A DNA stretch of 64,000 nucleotides from Cognatishimia sp. MH4019 (GCF_020177595.1 NZ_JAHTBL010000002.1:248001-312000); one strand, 5' to 3'; shown: positions 1 to 9,830, counted from the stretch's first letter. Numbers and translations: made by a program. Notes: generated from the letters alone by a model not told the origin.

Positions 1-1
1 G

Positions 2-232
2 GCTGATCTGACGGCACGTACCGGCACACTGGGCCCGGCCATTGCGCTGCATTTCGTAAACAACGTCTCGGCGCTGCTTTTCATGTCGCTCGACGGCCCT
101 TTGTCGGGGCTGGCGCTTTACACGTTGCAGATTGACGTGAACGACCCGCAAGTCATCATGCCGCTTCTGTGGGTGGATGCCACGATGATGGTTGTCAGCT
201 GGATTGCGGTGCGTCTGGCCTTACGCGTCTGA
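2..232 (+). CDS. CPBP-family intramembrane metalloprotease, C-terminal end (partial)
   Basis: The frame is open from the left edge of the window and runs 76 codons to a TGA. It encodes hydrophobic segments around an HFVNN motif, which matches the HxxxN motif near the C-terminus of CPBP (CAAX protease and bacteriocin-processing) membrane proteins. The rest of the gene, including the EExxxR motif, lies outside the window, so the family call rests on this one motif and the membrane character. It ends 59 bases before accD and may be co-transcribed with it. Its substrate is unknown. Confidence 0.6.
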   Translation, partial: ADLTARTGTLGPAIALHFVNNVSALLFMSLDGPLSGLALYTLQIDVNDPQVIMPLLWVDATMMVVSWIAVRLALRV

Positions 233-291
233 TTGCATTTCCTCAAAACGCGGCTTATCTGAGGTCAACCTGATAGTCGTCCGAGGCCCAG

Positions 292-1230
292 ATGAACTGG
301 ATTTCCAACTACGTTCGCCCGAAAATCAACTCGCTCTTTTCCCGGCGCGAAGTGCCTGAGAACCTTTGGACGAAATGCGATGATTGCGGCACCATGCTGT
401 TTCACCGTGAGCTTTCCGACAATCTGAACGTCTGCACCAATTGCGGGCATCACATGGCGATCACGCCCAGGGATCGCTTCACGGCCCTTTTCGACGGCGG
501 CGTCTTTGCCGAAATTTCCGTGCCGGAACCCATCGCCGACCCGCTGCATTTTCGCGATCAGAAGAAATATCCCGACCGGATGCGCGCTGCGCAGAAATCC
601 ACCGGCGAAAAAGAAGCGATGCTGGTGGCCGAAGGCGAGATCGGGCGCACGCCCATTGTCGCCGCCTGTCAGGACTTCAGCTTCATGGGCGGCTCCATGG
701 GGATGTTCGTGGGCAATGCGATCATCGCGGCCGCCGAACGCGCGACAGAACTGGGCCGACCGCTCATCCTCTTTTCCGCGGCCGGTGGCGCGCGCATGCA
801 GGAGGGTATTCTCAGCCTCATGCAAATGCCGCGCACAACCGTGGCTCTGCAACTGCTGAAAGAGGCGGGCCTGCCCTATATCGTCGTGTTGACGCATCCG
901 ACCACTGGCGGTGTGACCGCGTCCTACGCGATGCTGGGCGACGTGCATATCGCAGAGCCGAACGCGCTCATTTGCTTTGCAGGCCCACGCGTGATCGAAC
1001 AGACCATCCGTGAAAAACTGCCCGAGGGGTTCCAGCGCGCAGAATACCTGCTGGATCACGGCATGCTCGACCGTGTGACGAAGCGTACCGAGTTGCGTAA
1101 CGAGCTGATCACAATCACCCGGATGCTGATGAAAAAGCCGCCGCGCGTGGTGGGCGATCTGCCGCCGCCTGATCCCACAGCCGTCCAGACCGCGACCGAA
1201 GCTGCGCCGCAAGAGACCGCTAAGGAATGA
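292..1230 (+). CDS. accD: Acetyl-CoA carboxylase carboxyltransferase subunit beta
   Basis: AccD pairs with AccA to move the carboxyl group from carboxy-biotin to acetyl-CoA, giving malonyl-CoA for fatty acid synthesis in the cytoplasm. The 312-residue protein has the family's N-terminal four-cysteine zinc ribbon (C29, C32, C48, C51), followed by the crotonase-like carboxyltransferase core with its glycine-rich stretches ([22 protein letters not shown]). Length is normal. The last bases overlap the start of folC (ATGA), and accD-folC is a common alphaproteobacterial pair. The accA gene is not in the window. Confidence 0.97.
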   Translation: MNWISNYVRPKINSLFSRREVPENLWTKCDDCGTMLFHRELSDNLNVCTNCGHHMAITPRDRFTALFDGGVFAEISVPEPIADPLHFRDQKKYPDRMRAAQKSTGEKEAMLVAEGEIGRTPIVAACQDFSFMGGSMGMFVGNAIIAAAERATELGRPLILFSAAGGARMQEGILSLMQMPRTTVALQLLKEAGLPYIVVLTHPTTGGVTASYAMLGDVHIAEPNALICFAGPRVIEQTIREKLPEGFQRAEYLLDHGMLDRVTKRTELRNELITITRMLMKKPPRVVGDLPPPDPTAVQTATEAAPQETAKE

Positions 1231-2495
1231 GCCTGCCCGGCTCGGACGTCATCCTACAACGGATGATGGCGCTTCACCCCAAAATCATCGATCTGACGCT
1301 GGACCGTGTCTGGCGCTTGCTGGCCGCGTTGGATCATCCCGAAAAGGCGTTGCCGCCGGTCATTCACATTGCGGGCACCAATGGCAAGGGCTCGACCCTC
1401 GCGATGATCCGCGCGGGGCTGGAAGGCGCGGGAGTGACCTGTCACGCCTACACGTCGCCCCATCTGGCGCGGTTTCATGAACGTATTCGCGTGGCGGGCA
1501 AACTGATCGACGAAGGCGCGCTCAGCGCGGTTCTGGATGAATGCTATACGGCCAATAATGGCGAAAACATCACCTATTTCGAGATCACGACGATTGCCGC
1601 CTTTCTGGCGTTCTCGCGCGTCTCTGCTGACTTCACCTTGATGGAGGTGGGCCTTGGTGGACGGCTCGATGCGACCAACGTCTTCGACGCCCCCGCCGTC
1701 ACTGTGATCACGCCCGTCGACATGGATCACCAGCAGTTTCTGGGCGACACCCTGCCCGAGATTGCAGGCGAAAAAGCCGGGATCATCAAGCGCGGCGTGC
1801 CATGTGTCGTCGGCCCCCAGCATGACGCCGCGATGGACGTGATCGAAGCCCGCGCAGCCCGCTTGGGCGCGCCGCTGATGGCGTATGGCCAGCAGTGGCA
1901 TGTCTGGGAGGAACGCGGGCGTCTGATTTATCAGGATGAAACCGGCCTTCTGGATTTGCCATTGCCTGCCCTGATCGGCGCGCATCAGATCAAAAACGCA
2001 GGGGCCGCCATCGCCACCTTGCGGGTACTGCAAAAAGGCGATGCGGAACGCGCAATGACCGACGCCACATGGCCCGCCCGGATGCAGCGCCTGCGCAGCG
2101 GTCCTTTGGTGGAGGCCGCAGGCAGCGCCGAACTTTGGCTCGATGGCGGCCATAACCCCGCCGCAGGGGACGCGCTGGCCGAGGTTCTGGCAGGCCTGCC
2201 AAAGCGGCCCACTCACCTGATCTGCGGGATGCTCAACACCAAAGACATCGCGGGATATCTGCGTCCGTTGGCAGCACAGGCCGAACAGTTGATCGCGGTG
2301 TCGATCCCCGGCGAGGCCAATACCCTTCCGGCAGACGACACCGCAAAAGCCGCGCGCAGCGTTGGCCTTACCGCCACAACAGCGCCCAACGTCGCAGACG
2401 CGGTCACCAGGATCACCGAAAGCACGCCTCATGCGCGCATATTGATTTGCGGATCGCTTTACCTTGCGGGTGCCATTTTGCGCGAAAACCACTGA
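1227..2495 (+). CDS. folC: Bifunctional folylpolyglutamate synthase / dihydrofolate synthase
   Basis: FolC joins glutamate to dihydropteroate and extends the polyglutamate tail of folates, an ATP-dependent Mur-ligase-like reaction in the cytoplasm. The 422-residue protein carries the P-loop GTNGKGST at residues 50-57, the downstream [12 protein letters not shown] segment and a Mur-ligase C-terminal domain with [10 protein letters not shown]. Length fits the family. Translation probably couples to accD, since the ATG overlaps the accD stop. Confidence 0.97.
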   Translation: MSLPGSDVILQRMMALHPKIIDLTLDRVWRLLAALDHPEKALPPVIHIAGTNGKGSTLAMIRAGLEGAGVTCHAYTSPHLARFHERIRVAGKLIDEGALSAVLDECYTANNGENITYFEITTIAAFLAFSRVSADFTLMEVGLGGRLDATNVFDAPAVTVITPVDMDHQQFLGDTLPEIAGEKAGIIKRGVPCVVGPQHDAAMDVIEARAARLGAPLMAYGQQWHVWEERGRLIYQDETGLLDLPLPALIGAHQIKNAGAAIATLRVLQKGDAERAMTDATWPARMQRLRSGPLVEAAGSAELWLDGGHNPAAGDALAEVLAGLPKRPTHLICGMLNTKDIAGYLRPLAAQAEQLIAVSIPGEANTLPADDTAKAARSVGLTATTAPNVADAVTRITESTPHARILICGSLYLAGAILRENH

Positions 2496-2694
2496 ATTTC
2501 CGGCCCTTAGCCGGGAGCCGAATCAGTTTTTATTGACGTTGCGGCCCCGGACCCCTTAAACGAGAAGCAGCAGCATAGGTAAGCGTTATCGGGCGCCCAA
2601 GACGCCCACATAAAGCGCAGCCTGAACTGAGGTGAAGGGATGCCGGGAGACGGGCGGTGCCGATAGGGGCCGAGCCAAAACCGGCTTAGGCAGC
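2496..2694 (+). other. Intergenic leader with small hairpins, function unknown
   Basis: This gap separates folC from the LysM gene. It holds two short GC hairpins: CCGGC-N5-GCCGG just after folC, and GGGCG-N7-CGCCC near its middle. There is no T-tract directly after the first, so it is a poor terminator. The GC-rich 3' part (about 2630-2690) could fold further as a leader. I matched it to no known riboswitch or small RNA. Confidence 0.3.
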
Positions 2695-3438
2695 ATGACA
2701 CAAAGCGCGCTTTCAAAACATCAGATCATTGCGCTTGCCGCCGTTTTCGGGATTTGCGTCTCGACATTGTTGCTTCTGGCCCCCGGCAGCCAGCTAGACG
2801 ACACGACCCAAGCGGGTGTGGCGCGGTCCGAGACGCCAGCCGCGTTGACCACTGGCAGCGTGAACCTGTCCTCTGCCGACTTGCGCAAAATCGGCGCGTC
2901 CGATGATCCGTCCGGCGCCACGCGTCAGGTCTATGCGCTGGATCGCCCGTCATCGGGCGTTCTTGTGACGCTCGGAACTGCCCATCTGGATGCGGCCTCT
3001 GTCTCAGGCACGACCAAGGTCGCGCCGCCGCCCAGCGCTCCGAAATTTGTTGCAGCGCCGACGCCTGCGCCTGAACCAACCCCCGCCCCCTCCATCGTGG
3101 TCGAGCCGGTTCTGGCGGACCCTCTGGTGCAAGAGCCTGTTCAGATCGCAACTCCTGCGCCCAAACCAGCCCGCGCCGAGGAGCTTGTGACCGCCACCGC
3201 CCCTGTCTTTGAAAGCGATGAAGAGCTGATCGATACCGCGATCCTGTTTGGCGAGATGACCAGCAGCAGCAACAGCGAGCCCCGCGTCTACACTGTTGTG
3301 GCCGGCGATAGCCTCGCCTCTATCGCGCAGCGCTTTTATGGCACGCCAGACGCCGCCATACGTATCTTTGAGGCCAACCGCGCCACGTTGCGCGCGCCCG
3401 AAAGCATCTTGGTCGGTCAGGCGCTGCTCTTGCCCTGA
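2695..3438 (+). CDS. LysM domain-containing membrane-anchored protein
   Basis: The 247-residue protein has a hydrophobic N-terminal segment (about residues 9-26, IIALAAVFGICVSTLLLLAP), then a low-complexity linker rich in Pro and Ala (about residues 95-170). A single LysM domain follows at the C-terminus (about residues 198-247, VYTVVAGDSLASIAQRFYG). LysM binds glycan chains of peptidoglycan, so the protein probably spans or faces the periplasm and contacts the wall. I chose the ATG at 2695 because the upstream in-frame extension to 2632 has no plausible signal and the hydrophobic segment begins soon after this Met. The 3' end overlaps the end of zapE by 22 bases on the opposite strand. Confidence 0.8.
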   Translation: MTQSALSKHQIIALAAVFGICVSTLLLLAPGSQLDDTTQAGVARSETPAALTTGSVNLSSADLRKIGASDDPSGATRQVYALDRPSSGVLVTLGTAHLDAASVSGTTKVAPPPSAPKFVAAPTPAPEPTPAPSIVVEPVLADPLVQEPVQIATPAPKPARAEELVTATAPVFESDEELIDTAILFGEMTSSSNSEPRVYTVVAGDSLASIAQRFYGTPDAAIRIFEANRATLRAPESILVGQALLLP

Positions 3439-4487
3439 GCTGTCCAATCGGCGCTTTGCATTTCCCGTAACCGGCTGGCCGTGCGTTCAAATTCGAACGT
3501 GCCTTCGCCTTCCAAGTATAGCATTTCTGGCGTCGCCTCGGCAGAACAGATCAGCCGAACATGCGCCTCGTAAAGCGCGTCGATCAGGGTGACAAAGCGC
3601 TTGGCCTCGTTGAAGTTCGACCGGCTTAGGCAGGGGATGTTCTCCAATACCAGCACCTTTACCTTGTCGGCCAGTTCCAGATAGTCCGCCGCGCCCAGGG
3701 GCTTGCCACATAGATCAAAAAAGGTCGTGCGCGCGACGCCATTTCGGAACGCTGGCAGCACCACATCGCGCCCGTTCACATGCAGCGTCAGCGGCGTGCT
3801 TTCGCCCCCGGTGAGGTCTTGCCAAACCGTATTGATCTGGGCACGCGCCTCGGCGTTGATTGGCGTGAAATAGATGGGCGAGCCTTCGAGCCGATGCTGG
3901 CGGTAATCGGTTTCGGATTCCAGTTCCCAAACCTGCATCCGCTCTTTCAGAAGGTCGATGAAGGGCAGAAACAGCTCCCGGTTCAGACCGTCTTTATACA
4001 GATCATCCGGCACCCGGTTGGATGTTGTCACAACAACAACGCCCGCCTCGAACAATTGCTCGAACAGCCGCCCCACAATCATCGCGTCAGTGATGTCGGT
4101 GATCTGCATCTCGTCAAAGGCCAGCAACCGCACCTCGTCGATGATCGCCTTGGCCACCGGCACGATGGCATCATCGACACCGGTTTTGCGGGCCTCGGTC
4201 ATGCCGCGATGCACCTCTTGCATAAAGGCGTGAAAATGCACACGGCGCGCCGGCACTTCGAGGGTTTCGACAAACAAATCCATCAGCATCGACTTGCCGC
4301 GTCCAACGCCGCCCCACAGGTAAAGTCCTTTGATCGGTTCAGGCGCTTTGCGAAAGAGCCCCTTCTTGACCGGCTTTGCCAATTCAGCCCGAATTCGCTC
4401 CAGCTCGGCCAATGCGGCGTGTTGCACCGGATCAGCTCTCAGCAGCCCAGCCGCAACCCGTTCTTCATAAAGTTTAACCACGTTCAT
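3417..4487 (-). CDS. zapE: Cell division protein ZapE (AFG1-like ATPase)
   Basis: ZapE is an AFG1-family AAA+-like ATPase that acts on the FtsZ ring in gamma-proteobacteria; the role in this group is inferred from family. The 356-residue protein has the Walker A GGVGRGKS at residues 59-66, a Walker B at LLAFDEMQITD, and the conserved TTSNRVPDDLYKDGLNRELFLPFI block. Length fits the family. It is transcribed away from the MFS gene upstream and converges with the LysM gene. Confidence 0.9.
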   Translation of the reverse strand: MNVVKLYEERVAAGLLRADPVQHAALAELERIRAELAKPVKKGLFRKAPEPIKGLYLWGGVGRGKSMLMDLFVETLEVPARRVHFHAFMQEVHRGMTEARKTGVDDAIVPVAKAIIDEVRLLAFDEMQITDITDAMIVGRLFEQLFEAGVVVVTTSNRVPDDLYKDGLNRELFLPFIDLLKERMQVWELESETDYRQHRLEGSPIYFTPINAEARAQINTVWQDLTGGESTPLTLHVNGRDVVLPAFRNGVARTTFFDLCGKPLGAADYLELADKVKVLVLENIPCLSRSNFNEAKRFVTLIDALYEAHVRLICSAEATPEMLYLEGEGTFEFERTASRLREMQSADWTAQGKSSA

Positions 4488-4512
4488 GAGACTGCTCTAC
4501 CGCAGGGCGGGC

Positions 4513-4528
4513 GACACATAAATATGTC
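4513..4528. promoter_or_regulatory. Imperfect palindrome between zapE and the MFS gene
   Basis: A 16-bp near-palindrome (GACACATAAATATGTC, six of eight pairs matching) lies in the divergent gap between the zapE and MFS start codons. It sits where an operator for the MFS gene could be. No regulator gene is next to it, so this is only a candidate. Confidence 0.25.
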
Positions 4529-4590
4529 TTAACTGTCGCATCACGATTTCGCATTTGACCGAAGAGCGGGGGGCGATCACAGTCAGCGCC

Positions 4591-5835
4591 ATGCAAGTCA
4601 AAGCCCCCCTTATCACCCCCGTTCTGATCGCGGGCTGTGTCATCATGATGATCAGCTTCGCCGTCCGCGCGTCATTCGGCGTCTTCCAGATCCCCATTGC
4701 GGAGGAGTTCTTCTGGCTGCGCTCCGAGTTCTCCCTCGCCATCGCGATCCAAAACCTGGCCTGGGGCATCGGCCAGCCGATCTTCGGTGCGATTGCGGAA
4801 AAGCTGACCGACCGTAAAGCAATCATCTTTGGTGCGCTGATCTATGCGGCAGGGCTTGTGCTGTCGTCCATGGCGGTCACGCCAGAGGCGCATCAGCTTT
4901 ACAATATCCTGATCGGGTTCGGCATCGCAGGCACCGGCTTCGGCGTAATTCTCGCCGTCGTGGGCCGCGCTGCATCAGACGAGAACCGCTCCATGGCGTT
5001 GGCGATCGCGACAGCGGCTGGCTCGGCCGGGCAAGTGATCGGCGCACCAACCGCCGAATGGCTGATGACCATGATGAGCTGGCAGATGGTGTTCGTGACC
5101 TTCGCGGGCATCATCCTTGCCTCGCTCTTGATGCTACCCATGATGCGCGCACCGGTCGTGGCAAACAAAACCGAGCTTGAAGAAACCTTTGGCGAGGTGC
5201 TGACCAAAGCCTTCAAGGACCCGTCCTTCACGCTGATCTTCCTTGGGTTCTTCTCTTGCGGCTATCAGTTGGCTTTCATCACCGCCCATTTCCCCGCCTT
5301 CGTGACAGAGCTTTGCGGCCCTATCGCGCCCGGCGGCATCCTGCACAGTGTCGGCGTCACCACGACCTCTGCCCTTGGCGCGGTCGCCATTGCGCTGATC
5401 GGTCTGGCCAATATCGCGGGCACGCTGCTGGCCGGGTGGGCGGGCAAACGCTATTCCAAGAAATACCTTCTGGCGGGCATCTATACAGGCCGCACGATTA
5501 TCGCCGCGCTGTTCATCATGTTCCCGATCACGCCAACTTCGGTGATCCTCTTCTCGCTGGCCATGGGCGCTTTGTGGCTGGCGACCGTGCCGCTCACATC
5601 GGGCCTCGTCGCGCATATCTACGGGCTGCGCTATATGGGGACGCTCTATGGGATTGTCTTCTTTAGCCACCAGTTGGGCAGCTTCCTGGGCGTGTGGCTG
5701 GGCGGGCGTCTTTACGACATCTATGGCGACTACACTGCGGTCTGGTGGGTCGGCGTTGCTGTTGGCGCGTTCTCTGCCGTGGTGCATCTGCCCATCAAAG
5801 AGCGTGTCTTGCCCGCCGCGCGCGCTGCTGCCTGA
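4591..5835 (+). CDS. MFS transporter
   Basis: A major facilitator superfamily protein of 414 residues with about 12 membrane segments. The N-terminal half holds the FGVFQIPIAEEF and RSEFSLAIAIQNLAWGIGQPIFG segments common in the MFS group near oxalate/monocarboxylate carriers. The loop after the second helix reads GAIAEKLTDRKA, a variant of the MFS GxxxDRxGRR signature. The ATG at 4591 is preferred because the TM1 region follows directly; a TTG at 4555 in the same frame is possible. The stop overlaps the start of the next small gene (TGATG). Substrate is unknown. Confidence 0.85.
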   Translation: MQVKAPLITPVLIAGCVIMMISFAVRASFGVFQIPIAEEFFWLRSEFSLAIAIQNLAWGIGQPIFGAIAEKLTDRKAIIFGALIYAAGLVLSSMAVTPEAHQLYNILIGFGIAGTGFGVILAVVGRAASDENRSMALAIATAAGSAGQVIGAPTAEWLMTMMSWQMVFVTFAGIILASLLMLPMMRAPVVANKTELEETFGEVLTKAFKDPSFTLIFLGFFSCGYQLAFITAHFPAFVTELCGPIAPGGILHSVGVTTTSALGAVAIALIGLANIAGTLLAGWAGKRYSKKYLLAGIYTGRTIIAALFIMFPITPTSVILFSLAMGALWLATVPLTSGLVAHIYGLRYMGTLYGIVFFSHQLGSFLGVWLGGRLYDIYGDYTAVWWVGVAVGAFSAVVHLPIKERVLPAARAAA

Positions 5836-6089
5836 TGGCGCATGAGAACACGGTTATGCTCTCAGTGAACCTTGATGGAGAGACCGTCTGCGTCGACATC
5901 TTCCAGCGCCCGGATGGGAGCTTCGGCTTTGACGAGTTTCGCCGCGACCCCGAGGATATGCGCGGTTGGTTCAGCATCGGCTATCATGGCGACAAACGGT
6001 TCGAGACGGCGGAAGACGCTTTGAATAGCGCCAAGGATACCGTTGGCTGGCTTGATGCTGATGTCAGCCTTCCCGCAAGACCTCGGTGA
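5835..6089 (+). CDS. Small conserved-looking hypothetical protein (84 aa)
   Basis: This 84-residue frame begins with an ATG that overlaps the MFS stop codon as TGATG, a coupling that supports it being a real gene. It has no signal peptide or membrane segment. The sequence is acidic and aromatic in the middle (SFGFDEFRRDPEDMRGWFSIGYHGDKRFETAEDALNSA), like a small folded cytoplasmic protein. I do not recognise the family. Its last 26 bases overlap the 3' end of the convergent hydrolase gene. Confidence 0.6.
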   Translation: MAHENTVMLSVNLDGETVCVDIFQRPDGSFGFDEFRRDPEDMRGWFSIGYHGDKRFETAEDALNSAKDTVGWLDADVSLPARPR

Positions 6090-6978
6090 TAAACGCGCTG
6101 ACCTCCTCAGGATGGGTAAACGGCAGCGCATGACCTGCGCCGTCAATCACGTCTTGCCGGGCAACCCGGTTCCATTGCGCCATCGTGCCAAGCGCCTGTA
6201 TTGGAATGACGTTGTCATCCCTTCCCCAGATCGCGAGCACGGGAATGTCGTTGCGACTGACCGCGCGGTGCTCTTCCTCTAGCCTTTCGGCCAACATGCC
6301 ACGTTGCGACGACAGCACCGCAGGGAGCAACCCTTTGTCGTCCAACGCCTTGACCTGAACCTTGCCAATCTCATCGACCAGCGGATCGCCTGTGCCACGC
6401 AGAATACCCTGACGCAGCCGCCACGGACCCAGCGCCAACATCAGCCAATCGCCAATGATCGGCGTGTCGCGCGCGAACTCGGCCAGCTTGCCGGGGGCCA
6501 TCTCGACCCCTGCGGGTGCAAGCAGGATCATGCGTCGCACGCGGTCCGGCTCTGCTGCGGCAAAGCACGTCGCGATAGAGCCGCCCATGGAATAGCCCAT
6601 CAGGATCAGATCGTCCTCCAGCCCCTGATCGGCGAGCAGATCGCGCAGTTGCGTCAAAAAGAACGCACGTGTCTGATCCCCCGCCGCGCGGTCAGAAAAG
6701 CCGCGTCCGTAAAGATCGTAAGTCAGGGTGCGAAAACCCAGCGCGGATAACCCCGGAATAAGCGCTTTCCACACGATAGAGGGCGTCGTCAGCCCGTGGA
6801 TGGCGACGATAACCGGCCCACGGGTGGGACCGTGCCATTGGTAATGCGTCACCCCTTGAGACAGGCGCACGAATTCTCCCGGCGCAGCCTGCCGGCGCGC
6901 CTTCGTCATGGGTTTCCGAACATTTTCACGCAACCATGGCGCCGATAAAATAAGCGCCAAAACAAGGAGCCAGCCCAC
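6064..6978 (-). CDS. Alpha/beta hydrolase
   Basis: A hydrolase of the alpha/beta fold. The N-terminal hydrophobic stretch (GWLLVLALILSAPWL) looks like a membrane anchor or signal. The oxyanion region reads HGLTTPSIVWKALIP, the nucleophile elbow is GYSMGG, the acid is near WGRDDNVIP and the His is in GAGHALPFTHPEEV. The GTG at 6978 overlaps the stop of the upstream gene (TAGTG) and has GGAGGG seven bases before it. An ATG at 6993 is also in frame but has no spaced ribosome site. It is the last gene of a leftward run beginning with fghA or the AEC gene. Substrate unknown. Confidence 0.85.
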   Translation of the reverse strand: MGWLLVLALILSAPWLRENVRKPMTKARRQAAPGEFVRLSQGVTHYQWHGPTRGPVIVAIHGLTTPSIVWKALIPGLSALGFRTLTYDLYGRGFSDRAAGDQTRAFFLTQLRDLLADQGLEDDLILMGYSMGGSIATCFAAAEPDRVRRMILLAPAGVEMAPGKLAEFARDTPIIGDWLMLALGPWRLRQGILRGTGDPLVDEIGKVQVKALDDKGLLPAVLSSQRGMLAERLEEEHRAVSRNDIPVLAIWGRDDNVIPIQALGTMAQWNRVARQDVIDGAGHALPFTHPEEVSAFITEVLREG

Positions 6979-7892
6979 TAGCGTGCCCTCCATGCCTCTA
7001 GAATATATCGGCTCGTCATCAAATCCAGATGCGCGCCACCGCCGTTCTTAAACAGCGTAATTTCGTCAGTATTAAGGCGTTTGAACTGCTCTGGCTGATA
7101 GTAATCGGCCAGGATATCCACCTCGGAAATGGTATTTGCCTCAAGCGGGATCTTGATCTCACCGATATGGCCAAGGGTCGTGTCACGGCTGTCCACAAAG
7201 ATGCGCGCGCGCTGGAGGCAAGCATCATCTGCCTCCCGCATATCGGGGCGATAGGCACCGATCAGGTCGATATGCTGACCCGGTTGCAACCAGTCGCCGT
7301 GCAGAATGGGCTGCGTGCTCATGGTGGCGCAGGTCACGATATCGGCGGCGCGGACCGCTGCCTCAAGATCGGAGGCGACGGTCACATTCGGATAGGCGGC
7401 AGCGAGCGCCTCAGCCCCCGCAGGCGAGCGGTTCCAGACGGTGAACTGCGCATCGGGAAAGAGCGCGCCATACGCCTCACGCAGGGAATGCGCGACGGTT
7501 CCAGCCCCGACGATCAGGATGTTGCGGCTGTCGGGGCGGGCCAGTTGCGTGGCGGCGAAAACGCTATCTCCGGCGGTCTTCCACTTGGTGACCAGATGGA
7601 AGTCGATCACCGCCTCCAGCACGCCTGTCTCATCGGAAAAGAGCGTCACCGCCCCGTTGATACTCGACAGCCCCTGCGCGGCGTTCCCCGGAAAGATCGT
7701 CGCTGTTTTGACCAGTTGGCCCATCCCGTCGATCCATGCGGCACGCGACAGGACCGTGTCGTCGCCACGATAGAGGAAACTGTCTTCGATGCTGGCTTTC
7801 GGACGGGTATGGCCATGCAAGAACGCCTGCCCAAGGCCGTCCCATGTCATCAGCGCCTCGCCCTCGGCGAAAGAGATGAAGGGCGGTGTCAC
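6978..7892 (-). CDS. Ornithine cyclodeaminase family protein
   Basis: The 304-residue protein belongs to the ornithine cyclodeaminase / mu-crystallin family of NAD(P)-dependent enzymes. Visible marks are KTATIFPGNAAQGLSSINGAVTLF, the Rossmann motif VGAGTVAHSL and GAYRPDMREAD. Members act on cyclic imines or amino acids such as ornithine, alanine or ketimines, and the substrate cannot be fixed from sequence. I chose the GTG at 7892 because it overlaps the stop of the HAD gene (GTGA) and starts the conserved TPPFISF stretch. An ATG at 7943 would add 17 residues inside the HAD gene. Confidence 0.85.
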   Translation of the reverse strand: MTPPFISFAEGEALMTWDGLGQAFLHGHTRPKASIEDSFLYRGDDTVLSRAAWIDGMGQLVKTATIFPGNAAQGLSSINGAVTLFSDETGVLEAVIDFHLVTKWKTAGDSVFAATQLARPDSRNILIVGAGTVAHSLREAYGALFPDAQFTVWNRSPAGAEALAAAYPNVTVASDLEAAVRAADIVTCATMSTQPILHGDWLQPGQHIDLIGAYRPDMREADDACLQRARIFVDSRDTTLGHIGEIKIPLEANTISEVDILADYYQPEQFKRLNTDEITLFKNGGGAHLDLMTSRYILEAWRAR

Positions 7893-8509
7893 GTGGCCTC
7901 TGCCTCGGTCAGCAAGCCCTCTTGGATCAAGCGATCTGCCCAACCTTTGGGACCATTGAAGAGATGCGTTTTCCAGCCACGCCCGTCGGCTTGAGCGATA
8001 TTGTCATAGCGATCGTCAGCAAAAAGCAGGCTGCCGGGCGCATGGCCGCAATCGTCTTCGACCATCTGATAGATCAGCGGATCAGGTTTGATGACGGCCA
8101 TGTGCCCAGAGATATAGCGCTTTTCAAACTCGCCTAGAAACGGATATTTCGTCTCGGCATAGGCGAAGCTCTCGATGCCGAAATTGCTGAGCGCATAGAC
8201 CGGCACGCCTTTGGTGCGAAGCGCGCGTAGAAGCCGGATGGAGTGATCAATCGGCGGTGTCGCCAACTCGATCCAGTTGTCATGCCACATGCGGATTTCA
8301 TCGCGCCATGCAGGCGTGGCGTCCGCCGTTTCGTAGATCACATCGGTGAAATTCTCACCCCGATCCACGCGGTCGTTCATGCCGTGCAAATCGACCTCGG
8401 CAAACATTGCCTTGCGGCGATCATAGCCGATGACGCGGTCATAATAGCGCTCGGGCTGCCATTCGATCAGCACATTGCCGATGTCGAAAATCACCGCGTT
8501 CACTGTCAT
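7889..8509 (-). CDS. HAD family phosphatase (YihX-like)
   Basis: A 206-residue haloacid dehalogenase superfamily protein, subfamily IA. Motif I reads FDIGNVL, with G in place of the usual second Asp, as in the YihX-type sugar-phosphate phosphatases. Motif II is ALSNFG, motif III has K in VIKPDP, and motif IV is FADDRYDN. The change in motif I is typical of the YihX group, so it need not mean loss of activity. Substrate is likely a small phosphate ester. It lies three bases after the YaiI-like gene and overlaps the cyclodeaminase-like gene. Confidence 0.85.
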   Translation of the reverse strand: MTVNAVIFDIGNVLIEWQPERYYDRVIGYDRRKAMFAEVDLHGMNDRVDRGENFTDVIYETADATPAWRDEIRMWHDNWIELATPPIDHSIRLLRALRTKGVPVYALSNFGIESFAYAETKYPFLGEFEKRYISGHMAVIKPDPLIYQMVEDDCGHAPGSLLFADDRYDNIAQADGRGWKTHLFNGPKGWADRLIQEGLLTEAEAT

Positions 8510-8512
8510 CTG

Positions 8513-8965
8513 CTACCCCTTGGCCGCTTTGCGCAGCTCCGTTTCCAACGCGCTCAGAAAACGAGAGCGGTCGGCCTTTGTAAAGCCTTTGCCGCCGCCA
8601 CCGCCTTGGTTCAACGGGTTCGCGGCGCGCAAATCGGCCATCAGGTCGCGCATGGCGAGGATCTGACCAATGTTGGCCTGCGTGAAGCGCTCGCCATCAT
8701 GCTTGAGAACCTGTGCGCCGCCCTCGATACATTTGGCGGCCAGCGGGATATCGGCGGTCACGACCACGTCCCCCACCGTCGCGCGGTCGGCGATCCACAT
8801 ATCGGCCACGTCGGGGCCGTCTGGCACGACAACCGTTTCAACCAGCGGGTTCTGCGAGGGGCGGATGCCGCCGTTTGACACCACGAACACCTTGACGCCG
8901 TGGCGCGTCGCGACGCGCTCCACCTCGGCCTTCACGGGGCAGGCGTCGGCATCCACATAGATCAT
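8513..8965 (-). CDS. YaiI/YqxD family protein (UPF0178)
   Basis: A 150-residue protein of the YaiI/YqxD family, which has a PIN/NYN-like fold with acidic residues. It starts with [19 protein letters not shown], the family hallmark, and keeps [42 protein letters not shown] and [19 protein letters not shown] segments. The cellular role is unknown. Its ATG overlaps the fghA stop (ATGA), so it is probably made from the same message. Confidence 0.9.
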   Translation of the reverse strand: MIYVDADACPVKAEVERVATRHGVKVFVVSNGGIRPSQNPLVETVVVPDGPDVADMWIADRATVGDVVVTADIPLAAKCIEGGAQVLKHDGERFTQANIGQILAMRDLMADLRAANPLNQGGGGGKGFTKADRSRFLSALETELRKAAKG

Positions 8966-9792
8966 GCGTAAAGCGCGTCTGCGTGGAAGGCGATATGCTC
9001 TTCTATGAAGGTCGAGACGAAGAAATAGCTGTGATCGTAGCCCGGTTGCAGACGGATCGTGGCTTGCTGACGGCGCATCGCGATGGCGGTGGCAAGGCTT
9101 TCGGTCTTCAGCAAATCCCCGAACTGATCGTTGGTGCCCGTGTCGATCAATATCGGCCCGTCAAAGCCCGCCTTTTGCATCAGAAGGGTCGCGTCATGCG
9201 GCTCCCACGCGTTTTCCTGTTCGCCCAGATAGGCCGTCAGCTGTTTCCGACCCCAGTCGGATGCGGTGGGGTTACAGATCGGCGCAAAGGCCGAGACGGA
9301 GCGGAAATGCCCAGGCAGCCCCATCGCCATTGTCAGCGCGCCATGGCCGCCCATGGAATGCCCCATGATCGACTGGCGTTCCGGATCAATAGCGAAATTC
9401 GCGTCAATCAGGTTGGGCAACTCGTCCGTCACATAATCCCACATCTTGAAATGCTTGGCCCACGGCTCTTGCGTGGCATTCACATAGAAGCCAGCGCCTT
9501 GGCCCAGATCATAGGCGTCATCATCCGCTACGCTGTCGCCGCGCGGGGATGTGTCGGGAAAGACCAGCGCAATCCCGTGCTCTGCCGCCCAGCATTGCGC
9601 GCCCGCCTTGACCATTGCATTTTCGTGCGTGCAGGTCAGACCCGACAGATACCAGAGAACCGGCACCGGCCCGTCCTCGGCCTCCTCAGGCAGAAACAGA
9701 CCGAATGTCATATCGGTGGAGGTCGCTTTCGACGCATGTGCGTAGACGCCTTGCACGCCGCCAAAACAAGCATTCTCGGATACGGTTTTCAT
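8962..9792 (-). CDS. fghA: S-formylglutathione hydrolase
   Basis: FghA splits S-formylglutathione to formate and glutathione, the second step of glutathione-dependent formaldehyde oxidation. The 276-residue esterase-D-family protein has [10 protein letters not shown], the nucleophile motif GHSMGG (Ser146), [10 protein letters not shown] and the PGYDHSYFF His segment. Length is normal. The partner dehydrogenase (12537-13649) is close by on the same strand but separated by a transporter, a secreted peptide, a TetR gene and a NYN gene. The gene heads a tightly overlapping run down to 6064. Confidence 0.95.
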   Translation of the reverse strand: MKTVSENACFGGVQGVYAHASKATSTDMTFGLFLPEEAEDGPVPVLWYLSGLTCTHENAMVKAGAQCWAAEHGIALVFPDTSPRGDSVADDDAYDLGQGAGFYVNATQEPWAKHFKMWDYVTDELPNLIDANFAIDPERQSIMGHSMGGHGALTMAMGLPGHFRSVSAFAPICNPTASDWGRKQLTAYLGEQENAWEPHDATLLMQKAGFDGPILIDTGTNDQFGDLLKTESLATAIAMRRQQATIRLQPGYDHSYFFVSTFIEEHIAFHADALYA

Positions 9793-9830
9793 CTGCGTGT
9801 CTCCCTTGTTGCCAAAGGGCTAACGCAGGA

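Noticed and set aside
265-1212. A 315-codon open frame on the minus strand
   Set aside because: It mirrors accD, which has the zinc cysteines and carboxyltransferase core.
1254-2492. A 412-codon open frame on the minus strand
   Set aside because: It mirrors folC, which has its P-loop and proper start.
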